A stretch of 64,000 nt of DNA, taken from Perognathus longimembris pacificus (taxonomy: Eukaryota > Chordata > Mammalia > Rodentia > Heteromyidae). The stretch is taken from contig NC_063172.1 in NCBI RefSeq assembly GCF_023159225.1, forward strand, positions 63,422,828 to 63,486,827, read 5' to 3'. Position 1 is the first letter of the stretch, and the number at the start of each line of letters is the position of its first letter. Under the pieces are notes generated by a model. The model saw nothing but the letters and a program-made list of their open reading frames with translations. It was not told the DNA's origin and ran no database searches. A program made the position numbers and the translations under genes. Of the stretch, positions 32,723 through 41,625 are shown one piece after another.

Positions 32723-33508
32723 GAGACAATTCAGATGATAGCTACTCTTGATACCTACTCGCTTTTCAGGTAACAACCTCTATTTTTATCCTCCAGTTAG
32801 AAATGGCATCCCTCCCTCCCTTTTCTCTCCTTTCTTCCCCATTTTCCTTTCCTCTCTCCCTCTTTTGGAATCCCTCCCTCTCCTGCTTTCCTCACGTCTA
32901 CTCCTCCTGCTTTTACCAGGGAAACGGGAAGAATGAGTATTAAAACTGCTTTGACAAAAGTTCTTCACTGGAAAAGATGAACAGGAGGGAATGACTCTCC
33001 TCATCCAATATTGATCATTTCTACCTAACAAATAGATAACTAGAAAAAACGTCTGCCTTTGAAAATGCCTTTTTATGTATTTGACATGAAGGAAAATATT
33101 GATTTTGTTCAAACTTTAGAAGCTTGCTTTGCTGAGAGCATTAGGGAGAGGCTACAGTAGGTAGGCAGGGAGGAAAATTTGTGATCTCTAACTTTCTTAT
33201 CTATCATACTCCTAATAATTTTATTTTTTTTCCACACAACTACCCACATTCTCATTTTCTCTCAGGTGGTCTCTCCAGCTTATTAACACCTAGAGAATAC
33301 TTGTAAGACTAAAGTTTGACTGTCTAAAGTGTGGCCGATTTTTCTTTTTTCACAGCCAAGAGTAAAACCATGTTCACAAATTTAATGAGCATTCAGTATA
33401 TCACAGTCTTAGGGAGTTTTTGTTTTTAATCAAACAAAGATTCAAAGTAATTGGTAGATGTTAACTTCCGCATTTTCTTTATGACTCAGTTTCTTAGTGC
33501 TGGCTAAA
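32723..33508. other. single-copy-like DNA
   Basis: Contains a CCT-rich patch (32810-32900). A 108-codon frame on the minus strand is low-complexity Arg/Glu/Lys from this patch. No gene. Confidence 0.5.
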
Positions 33509-33523
33509 GAAGGGAGATAGTCT

Positions 33524-34399
33524 ATTTTTATTTATTTTCAAATTTTTATTATCAAACTGATGTACAGAGAGGTTACAGTTTCATACGTTAGGCATTGGAT
33601 ACATTTCTTGTACTGTTTGTTACCTTGTCCCTCATAGCCCCCTCCCTCCTCCCCCTTTCCCTCCCCCCCCCCCCCCGGAGGTGTTCAGTTCACTTACACC
33701 AAACAGTTTTGCAAGTATTGCTTTTGTAGTTGTTTGTCTTTTTTTACCCTGTGTCTCTTAAATTTGGTATTCCCTTTCAATTTCCTGCATCCAATAGCAG
33801 TATACATGGTTTCCAATATACTCAGATAAGATTACAGAGATAGTGTAGGTACAAACACAGGAAGGTGATACAAGAACATCATCAATAATAGAAGCTACAG
33901 ATACAGATGGGACGTTGAAACTAGTTACAACTGTGATATAACAATCGTTTCCATAACATGGAGTTCATTTCACTTAGCATCATCTTATGTGTTCATAAGG
34001 GCATAGCTATTGGGCCTTGTGTTGCTCTGCTATGACTAGCCTAAACCTATGCTAATTATTCCCAATAAGGGAGACCATAGAGTCCATGTTTCTTTGGGTC
34101 TGGCTCACTTCACTTAGTATAATTTTTTCCAAGCCCTTCCATTTCCTTACAAATGGGACAATGTCATTCTTTCTGATAGAGGCATAAAATTCCACGGTGT
34201 ATATGTATCACATTTTCCTGATCCATTCGTCTACTGAGGGGCAGCTGGGTTGGTTCCAGATTCTCGCTATGACAAATTGTGCTGCGATGAACATTGTTGT
34301 GCTGGTGGCATTACTGTGATTTTGTTTGTGGTCTTTTGGATAGATACCCAAAAGTGGGGCTGCTGGGTCATAGGGGAGTTCTATATTTAGCCTTCTGAG
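33524..34399 (-). mobile_element. 5'-truncated L1 with 15-bp target duplication
   Basis: An 876-bp insertion flanked by gaagggagatagtct (33509-33523 and 34400-34414), a perfect match. It holds the 3' UTR, with a G-rich minus strand at 33637-33677 (C14 on the plus strand), the ORF2 stop near 34055, and about 340 bp of ORF2 end. Coding remnants are broken. The perfect duplication suggests a fairly young insertion. Confidence 0.9.
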
Positions 34400-34452
34400 G
34401 AAGGGAGATAGTCTTTAATCTCTTTGTGCCCAAAACATAAGATGTATCTGGG

Positions 34453-34712
34453 GCCAGTGGCACATGCCTGCAATCCTAGCTACTCAGGAGGATGAGTTTA
34501 TTTCACTTAGCATCATCTTATGTGATCATAAGGGCATAGCTATTGGGCTCTTGTGATCCTCTGCTGTGACTAGCCTAAACCTGTGCTAATTATTCCCTAT
34601 GAGGGAAACCATAGAGTCCATGTTTCTTTGGGTCTGGCTCACTTCACTTAAGTGTCAGCTTTGAGTGAAAGGTTAAGGTTCGTGCTCGGGTCCCGAGTTC
34701 AAGTTCCAGTAT
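34453..34712 (+). repeat. chimeric unit: B1-like half, L1 fragment, Geo end
   Basis: 34453-34493 is the start of a 7SL/B1-like monomer. 34494-34650 is an internal L1 ORF2-end/3' UTR piece in minus orientation without a tail. 34651-34712 resembles the last part of the Geo monomer ('cccgagttcaagttccagt'). The L1 piece sits where the middle of the composite SINE should be. It is closer to the 57-kb L1 than to the neighbouring 33.5-kb L1. Confidence 0.65.
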
Positions 34713-34776
34713 GCACGTGTGCATGTGCACACACAGACATACACGATAATTTACTGATCATTTGAAGTGGAAACAC

Positions 34777-34855
34777 AGGGGTGTGCAGGACATGTAGCTC
34801 AGTGGTAGTATGGATGGTTCGCAAGGGTTGAGCCCCAGCATCAAAAAGAGATGAA
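34777..34855 (+). repeat. ID-like monomer SINE
   Basis: The body reads 'gacatgtagctcagtggtag' then 'ggttgagccccagcatc', followed by an A-rich tail. This is a degraded tRNA-derived monomer without a Geo half. Confidence 0.55.
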
Positions 34856-35140
34856 ACAAAAAGGTAAAATGCAAAACATACGCATAGTCATATTAAAAAT
34901 GAAATTCATCTAAAACAATTGAGGAAATAGGGTACCAAGTTTTGTGCACAAAAAAGAAGAGAGTCAAAACTAAACTAAACTAAACACACAAACAAAAAAA
35001 AAGACCAAAAGGATTTTGAACCAGGAAGAAATAATTCACAGGGTTAAAATATTGCCATGGATATGACTGTCTTATTTCTCTTTTCTTCTACCAGACTTAC
35101 ACGTAAAGGCAGCAGGATAGCTTCGAGATATAAAGCAGTT

Positions 35141-35400
35141 TCTTCCTTCCTTCCTTCCTTCCTTCCTTCCTTCCTTCCTTCCTTCCTTCCTTCCTTCCTT
35201 CCTTCCTTCCTTCCTTCTTCCTTCCTCCCTCCTTCCCTTCCTTCCCTCCCTCCTTCCTTCTTTCCTTCCTTCCCTTCCTTCCTTCCTTCCTTCCTTCCTT
35301 CCTTCCCTTCCTTCCTTCCTTCCCTTCCCTCCTTCCCTCCCTCCTTCTTTCCTTCCTTCCTTCCTTCTTTCCTCCTTTCCCTTCCCCTTTCTACTCACTC
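35141..35400. repeat. (TTCC)n tract and degenerate continuation
   Basis: About 20 clean TTCC units (35141-35217), then TTCC/CCTC/CTTT mixtures to about 35400. The strand is almost pure pyrimidine. The 178-codon frame over it is a low-complexity artefact. Confidence 0.93.
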
Positions 35401-35644
35401 CCTCCCCCCTTCCCTCTTCTCTTCTCCCTCTCCTCTTCCTCTATTTGCTCTCTTCTCTCCTTCCTTCCTTCTCCCCCAGATTCTTGCTCCATTTCCCAGG
35501 ATGCTCTCTCTCTCACACACACAGTCCTCCCGAGTTCTGGACTCTACCATGCATTATTTTGTACTTTTTTCTCACTGGAGTTTATCAGCCTGAGTCATGG
35601 GAGTTAGGCGTGGCTTTGAGTTCAAGGCCACAACACTAATTTCT

Positions 35645-35945
35645 TTCTTTCTTCTTTATTTTATTAGCATCAACTAGTTTCAAAGGAGGTTTTTTAAAAT
35701 AATTTTTTTTTCACAAGGACGTTTTGTTTCACATGTCCATATATGAACAGAATGAACCTGATCAGGCTTCCCTCCTCCATTCCTCTCCCCCACCCACTTC
35801 CCCTTTCCAAACCAATCTTGACAAGCTTCCTTGTTCCATTTCACACATACACATGGAGTATATCATAGTTACCCTCTTTCACTCTTTCTGTTCCCCCTTT
35901 CCCTGCCATTTGTTCCCACACTCCGGACGGGACCTTCTTTAGCTT
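35645..35945 (-). repeat. old L1 3' UTR-like fragment
   Basis: The plus strand has 'ttagcatcaactagtttcaaa', a T-run, 'cacatgtccatatatg' and then a C-rich pyrimidine tract. This is the arrangement seen in the older L1 group at 19.6 and 40.7 kb. Confidence 0.4.
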
Positions 35946-36049
35946 TTCAATATTCATTTTTTAAAAGTGAGTATTAATTGTTACAAATGGCTTCACTAAG
36001 CTATCGCATACATGCATATGCTATACTGTAATCAGACTAATCGTATATA

Positions 36050-36087
36050 TGCGTGTGTGCGTGTATGTGTGTGTGTGTGTGTGTGTG
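36050..36087. repeat. (GT)n microsatellite with GA tail
   Basis: GT units with single interruptions (36050-36087), then a short GAGA stretch. Minor. Confidence 0.85.
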
Positions 36088-36405
36088 AGAGAGAAACAGA
36101 GAGAGACAACACACATCTACTGACTTTTACATTTGAAAAATCTGAACATGTCTTTTGCTTTTATTTGTATTTGGATACTTCCTTAGGAAGTTGAGTCATC
36201 TTGATTTACATTTTATCTCATAGTTTTTCGTTATCCATCAGTTTTCTTGTGGCAATTTTATATTCTTTCATCAACGCTTGTAACGAATGCACATCTTTAT
36301 GCATCTATTTCATACGTATTTCATCCTATTCCATATGTAGTATTTTAGTCTGTATATTGGAACATTACCTATGAACCTAAAAAATAAAGTTCCCTAAGTA
36401 TCTCC

Positions 36406-36940
36406 TGCCGGGCTAGATTCACCTCCCCTGGGTCCCGGGATGCTAAGATTACTCCCTCTTAAGTGTGTTCCCCTTTTCACCCTCTCCCCTGGGCGCCTGA
36501 CCTGCGGGCGCCCAAGGTGGAGTGAAGGGACACGGGTAAGCCTCAGTGCACGTGGCCCAACGAGACTCCTCATGCCCTTCAAAAAAGACATGGACGCGTG
36601 GGAGTCCCGGAGAAAGCCTCAGGGGCGTTCTGGTTTATTCAAAGGAGGTGCCAACAACTTATGCCCCCAGAGGCGGGCGCAGGAGAGGGGCTAACGATTG
36701 GCTAAAAGGACTAAAAGGTGATGTCATAGAACTTCCTCTATGGGCGAGACCACAGCCCCCCAAGGACTGGGTTTCTGGGATCCCCTGCCATTGCACACCT
36801 GCTCGACCCCCAGGGGCAGGGGCTGCTTTGCTTCTCTTCTGGTTGAAGCCGGAAGGTGGGAGGGACTACCTTCCACAGCCCCAGGGCTGGGGGAAGGTCA
36901 CTTGCCCTTCCCCGCTTAAGGCCAAGCTGAATCCCCAACA
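36406..36940 (-). repeat. solo LTR, ERVK-like, CpG-rich
   Basis: A 535-bp element on the minus strand that starts TGTTGGGG (complement at 36933-36940) and ends CCCGGCA (complement at 36406-36412). Read in sense, it has a CRE-like ATGACATCA (36719-36727), a CCAAT box (36697-36701), a GC box (about 36670-36680), a TATA-like CATAAG (36657-36662) and AATAAA (36634-36639). No internal viral gene or second LTR is present on either side, so it is a recombined solo LTR. It is the only CpG-dense block in the window. The short frames across it are not viral proteins. Confidence 0.8.
36634..36727 (-). promoter_or_regulatory. LTR promoter core and poly(A) signal
   Basis: In sense order: a CRE-like site, CCAAT, a GC box, a TATA-like box and AATAAA within about 95 bp. 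This arrangement is typical of U3/R in ERVK LTRs. Whether it still drives transcription is unknown; all named sites appear intact. Confidence 0.55.
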
Positions 36941-37095
36941 ATCTCCCATATCAGTATGATATGTAATTAAACTAACTGAACTAACAAGGAATCTTAATTT
37001 TTTCCTAATACCAGGCTCACATTAAATTGCTCCAGCTGTCTACAAAGTGTCTTTTACTTTCAGCCAGAATTCCCAATAGTCTTCATCTTCAGTCT

Positions 37096-37096
<1 letters not shown>

Positions 37097-37145
<49 letters not shown>
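37097..37145. repeat. (GT)n microsatellite
   Basis: About 24 GT units, immediately preceding the tail side of a composite SINE. Confidence 0.95.
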
Positions 37146-37146
<1 letters not shown>

Positions 37147-37352
37147 TAGGGCTTGAACTCAGAACCTCATGCTCTCACTGGTTCTTATGCCCACGGTTAG
37201 CATTCTGGCACTGGAGCCAGAACTCTTACCATGTTGCTTTAATGAAGATAAGAGTTTCACAGAAGTTTCTGCCCAGCTGGATTTAAACCACTGTCCTTGG
37301 ATCTCACCCTCCTGAGCAAGTAGGATTATAGATGTGAACTACCATGGCCGAC
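37146..37352 (-). repeat. composite SINE, B1-like + Geo monomers
   Basis: The Geo complement is diverged (37146-37225), followed by 'gaagataagagtttcacag' and the 7SL complement ending near 'accatggcc'. The GT run adjoins the tail end, so the tail itself may have turned into the microsatellite. Confidence 0.6.
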
Positions 37353-37729
37353 TCCTGGTTGTCTTTTTTAAGTCTCTTTTCAGTTTTAGTTCTTCTTGAA
37401 AATGATATTGACCTCTGGAAATAAATAAGCTGGTTTTTGGTGGAGTGTCCCATACTTTAGGTTTGTCTGATGTGGTTTAATTTGTTCTTGTGTTGCTAAC
37501 ATTTCATATAACTTCTAGTTAAAAAATACCCCACATTTTAGAAACAAGTTAAATATTCTTGGTAAAAAGATATCCAAGGCTATGTATTGTTCTTCCTGTT
37601 TATTCTCTTGGGAGCCCTTGTAGCTGGTTGTTCCACTCCAAACCCAGTTAGTGCGTTCAGATTGTCTTCAGTTTCCTTCCTTCCAGGTTCTCACTCAGGA
37701 GACTGACTAGCCAACTTGGGAATCTCTAT

Positions 37730-37918
37730 CTCACCGAGGATCAATAAACTATAGGGTGTAAACCAACTGTACAACTCGGGGGTGGGGGAGGGAAGTGGGG
37801 AGGGGGGAGGCGGGGGAAATGAGGGAGGAGGTAACAAGTTGGATAAGAAATATACTCACTGCCTTATGTATGAAACTGTAACCCCTCTGTACTTCACTTT
37901 GACAATAAGGAAAAAAAA
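37730..37918 (+). repeat. L1 3' end, sense orientation
   Basis: Contains the complement of the 3' UTR blocks found at the other copies: 'gtaaaccaactgtacaact', then the G-rich tract at 37778-37835, 'ggtaacaagttgg' and 'ctgccttatgtatgaaact'. It ends 'gacaataaggaaaaaaaag'. It is about 190 bp long, so strongly 5'-truncated. Confidence 0.8.
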
Positions 37919-39869
37919 GAGTCACCTTGTTCTCTCCAGCTTTCTTAATTCATTCCATGGTAAAAATGGGAACCGACCCTCAAACTCTTTCTCTCACTGA
38001 ATCCACAGTAACTTAAGTAAAAATCAAGAGATTACCTCTGTCAATCATGTGTCTGTCAACATATTAATATGCATCCTCAGGGTTGTAGATGTCTGTCTTT
38101 TCTGTATCTCTGCTTTGTAAAGTTCTGGCTTGTAAAAAAAGTCATTATTGTCCTTGTGATTTATCATTTATGTTTCACTTGATGAAGATACACAGATACA
38201 GTAAGAAAAAGTCAAGGAAATTAAAAACAGTCATTTAGAACTGCAGTTACTGATATCCATTGTGGTGACCCAGTATTCATTATGTCTTGGATTCCCCAAC
38301 CACAGAAAATTTTCTTTTTTTGTTTTTCATATGATGCAGCCCAAGTCAGATCCTATATATTAGATTATATCAACTTGATTAAATTGGGTTCTTTATATCT
38401 CAACTGGCAGTAATTTCCATGGGCAAAATAAAGACCTTTGAATTATCTTCTTATTCGATTAGGGTATGTTGTATTTTTTTTAAACCTCTTTCTCTTTTTT
38501 AAATCAAGATTTAGTCATCTTAATTAGAAGTGGTAGGCCCTACAGCCAAATTTTAAATCAAACCACCAGCCCCAGTTTTTGAAATGGCAGTGGACATTGG
38601 TCTAAGGAGAATTTCTTTATTGCCATTCACGGCAGAAGGAAGTAGAGCAATTACTATCACAGAGTAATTTAATACTGTTTTATTAAACATGGTGTTTCAT
38701 CTTGGTAAGGAGTTCTGGGATTCACAAGGATGTCCATTTTCTGTGAAATACTACCCCATTTACATAGATTAATTCACAGTCTATAGTCATATTATAAAAA
38801 CATAAAGGTATGAAGATGAACTAAAATCCAAGTAGAGAATAAAATATAAGAGTCAATTAACTTGCATCCTTTTAAAAATTATGACTCTGTTTCTTTAATG
38901 GCTAGACTTACTTTTCCTTTCTTACCTGAGTTAATGTTCAGCTTTTACATCAATTTCCTGACATGTGAGAGCAAAGAAAAAGAATTAAAACTTTTCCTAA
39001 TAGTCCCAGATATAATTTAAGTCACTTGATAAATTTAATTATGTAAAGGAAGGCTTGTTTTTCTAAAACAGTGAGCTGCTCTTTAAGCAGCCAGCCCTAC
39101 CTGCTTTCTTTACCAAATGGGTGTTTTCTTCATTTCTCCTACCTAGGCGTTCTGATTCTCTGTGGTAACCATGGAGATGGATGTAAGGAAATTGGATCAA
39201 GACTCTCTCTCTTCCAGAACTCTACTATTGCCTCAAGACCGCCAATCAAACTTTAGATATCATATTAACAATGGTGGAGTCTTTCCGTGGGCACCAAGAA
39301 ATGTCCTCCAGGTCATAACCATGGAAACACCGTGGGGACATTTCTGCTGCCTCTGAGGTTGGCTACTGCTGTTGTACTTGGGCAAAACAAAGACCTGTTT
39401 CATTTTTCTTGAGACTTCAGTCCTCAGAGCCTGGTCATGATGTGTAAAGGTGGCAGCTCAGTGATGGGAAACCACAGAATATACCCAGTGGTTAGGTACA
39501 GGAACTGCTTCCTTTGCTGGGCGACCGGTTCCCAGTGTTCTCCAAACCTTATGAACTAGTGACGATAAGTTTTCTCCAAATTATTTTGCTCCATCTCTAG
39601 AAGAATCAAGAATCTGCAACACAGATTGGGGGAAGATTATGTTCCAAGGGTTTCTTATTAACCCTATGTTCAATAGAACCCCATCATAGAGTAAATAATG
39701 AGTGGGCTCCAAATGTGTCATTCAAAGGTGTTGGAATTAATCAGGAAGTAAATTTGACCTGATGATTCATCGGAGTATCATGAAATTCAGGCTAAAATCA
39801 TTTGTGACCCATTTTATTTTCTTTTTCCTCAGGATAATACATGACCCACAGAGCCTATTTCATGTAGAG
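37919..39869. other. AT-rich single-copy-like DNA
   Basis: No frame above 65 codons and no recognised repeat. The 39.07-39.36 kb part has two overlapping plus frames (61 and 64 codons), with no recognisable motif. Confidence 0.5.
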
Positions 39870-40136
39870 CAGGCTTCTCAGTGTTGATAACATTGAGGTT
39901 TAGACCAGATAATTCTTTTTCTTGTAATGGCATCCCTGAAAATGGAGGGTTGTTTAGCAGAAACCCAGGCCCCTACCCAATGAACACCAGAAAGACCATC
40001 TAGATGCCAGCAGTGACACCCAGATATTAATGTGGGGGAGCAGAACCTCCTCCTCTATCTGGGATGACTGAAACAGTCATCAAGGCATTATCAAACATCC
40101 CATTGTGAGTAGTCACGATGGATTGAGAACCATTGC
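39870..40136 (-). repeat. MER5A-like MITE (hAT-Charlie)
   Basis: The plus strand opens 'caggcttctcagtgttgat' and continues with 'ccagataattctttttc', 'tgtttagcag', 'cccaggcccctaccca' and 'ctagatgccag'. It closes with 'ttgagaaccattgct'. This is the reversed order of MER5A landmarks, with terminal inverted repeats still recognisable (cttctca...ttgagaacc). It is an ancient non-autonomous DNA transposon with no coding capacity. Confidence 0.75.
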
Positions 40137-40611
40137 TTTAGCCCAACTGGGAATAGAAGGGGTGTCGGTTTAGCCCTAGCTTGCTTGGTTGCTATTTGTA
40201 TTTGGTTCTCACAATGTCTGCTTGCCATTATGTGAAGGTTTATATCTCCACTTCCCCTTAGTTGTAAGGATCTTTCCAAGCTTCCCAGGAGTAATGCTTG
40301 CTGCCTATACTCTTTAGCACATATGTGATGGCCCTTCTAGAGCATTCCTGAGCCCTGGAAGTGCTGTGTAACACAGGTCAGAGTCCTTGGGAAACTGCAT
40401 GCCCAATGTTTGGGGATCCAGCTGGATCTAAGGTCAACACTTCATTCTTTCAATTTTCCAGCTATCATCATCTCAGAAAATCTCATACAATTCTATTTGG
40501 ACATAATTTTTAAAATAATTTTAAGTATCTGTAAAAAGTAGAACCATATTTCGTCGACATAAAGTTTTGAGGTTTCTTGCTTAGACCCAATTTGGAAAAG
40601 TTATCTACTTA

Positions 40612-40850
40612 TCTTCTTTTTTATTTATTATTTATTTCTTAAACAGAAGTTATTATTCACTTATCCTCCTTTTTGTGTTCTCTTCAGCTTTCTTTCAACA
40701 TTTAATTAGCATAAATTAATTGTACAAAGGAACTTGATTGTGATAGTTACAATGTGCATATAACACACTGTACCAAGCTCACTCCATTTATATTATTCTT
40801 TTTAACTCCTCTTTCTCTCCTTCCCCCCCCTTTGTAACATTTTTATGGGT
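40612..40850 (-). repeat. old L1 3' UTR-like fragment
   Basis: Contains 'ttagcataaattaattgtac', 'aaaggaacttgattgtgata' and 'ctgtaccaagctcactcc', followed by a pyrimidine tract with a C8 run. It shares this core with the fragments at 19.6 and 23.8 kb. Confidence 0.5.
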
Positions 40851-41142
40851 TTTATACTGGTACTTTATTACATATATGCAGGTATTCATACACATACATA
40901 TATACATGTATGCACATTTAATATTTATGGATGAATACTATTTATTTATTTTGGCTTTTCCTATATTTCTTTTCCAAAGTGAGCAGATCTGGGACAGAAA
41001 ATCTAACAGTACTGGGAAGAATGAGAACCACATCTATCCTATGTCTCTATTTATTCCAAGGTGTTGAGACAAAGATTAACAGCATAAGACATTTTCCCAA
41101 GAGGATAAATGTTATAGGTTTATCTAGGATTTAAAAACTCTT

Positions 41143-41361
41143 GGGCTGGATATGGCCTAGTGGCAAGAGAGCTTGCCTCGTATACATGAGGCCCTGGGTT
41201 CAATTCCCCAGCACCACATATACAGAAAACAGCCAGAAGTGGTGCTGTGGCTCAATTGGCAGAGTGCTAGCCTTGAACAAAAAAAGAAGCCAGGGACAGT
41301 GCTCAGGCCCTGAGTCCAAGCCCCAGGACTGGCCAAAAATAAATAAATAAATAAATAAATT
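41143..41361 (+). repeat. IDL-Geo SINE, 3-base deletion near start
   Basis: The left monomer reads gggctggatatggcc, lacking three bases of the usual start. The Geo half is normal except for 'ggctcaattgg' in place of the A-box-like ggctcaagtgg. The tail is (AAAT)n to about 41361. I could not fix a target-site duplication. Confidence 0.85.
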
Positions 41362-41434
41362 GTTTCTTGCAAAGCAGAGAAAATCATTTGGAATATTTAC
41401 AGTGGCAGGAAAAGAGCTCCTTTCTGCCCTTCCT

Positions 41435-41625
41435 TCTTTCCTCCCCTCCCCCTCCCTCGCCCCTTTCCCCTTCCTCTCTCCCTTCCTTCCTTCCTTCCTT
41501 CCTTCCTTCCTTCCTTCCTTCCTTCCTTCCTTCCTTCCTTCCTTCCTTCCTTCCTTCCCTCCCTCCCTCCCTCCCTCCCTCCCTCCCTCCCTCCCTCCCT
41601 CCCTCCCGCCTGCCTTCCTGTCTCT
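41435..41625. repeat. (TTCC)n then (CCCT)n pyrimidine tract
   Basis: CCT-rich start, about 19 TTCC units (41480-41556), then a switch to about 12 CCCT units (41557-41607). The strand is nearly pure pyrimidine. The 92-144 codon frames across it on both strands are low-complexity. Confidence 0.95.

Larger units (their letters stand above)
36400..36946. repeat. 6-bp target-site duplication around solo LTR
   Basis: atctcc occurs at 36400-36405 and again at 36941-36946, exactly at the two ends of the LTR. A 6-bp duplication is the size made by ERVK-type (class II) integrases. Confidence 0.75.

Noticed and set aside
33524..34650. 34494-34650 as a local tandem duplication of the neighbouring L1
   Set aside because: At several sites it agrees with the 57-kb L1 and not with the adjacent copy, so it came from another L1.
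35057..35593. 178-codon Ser/Phe/Pro-rich frame
   Set aside because: Produced by the (TTCC)n tract.
36440..36959. 84- and 137-codon frames in the GC-rich block
   Set aside because: They run through the solo LTR and its edge; GC-rich DNA has few stops, and no viral or host domain is seen.
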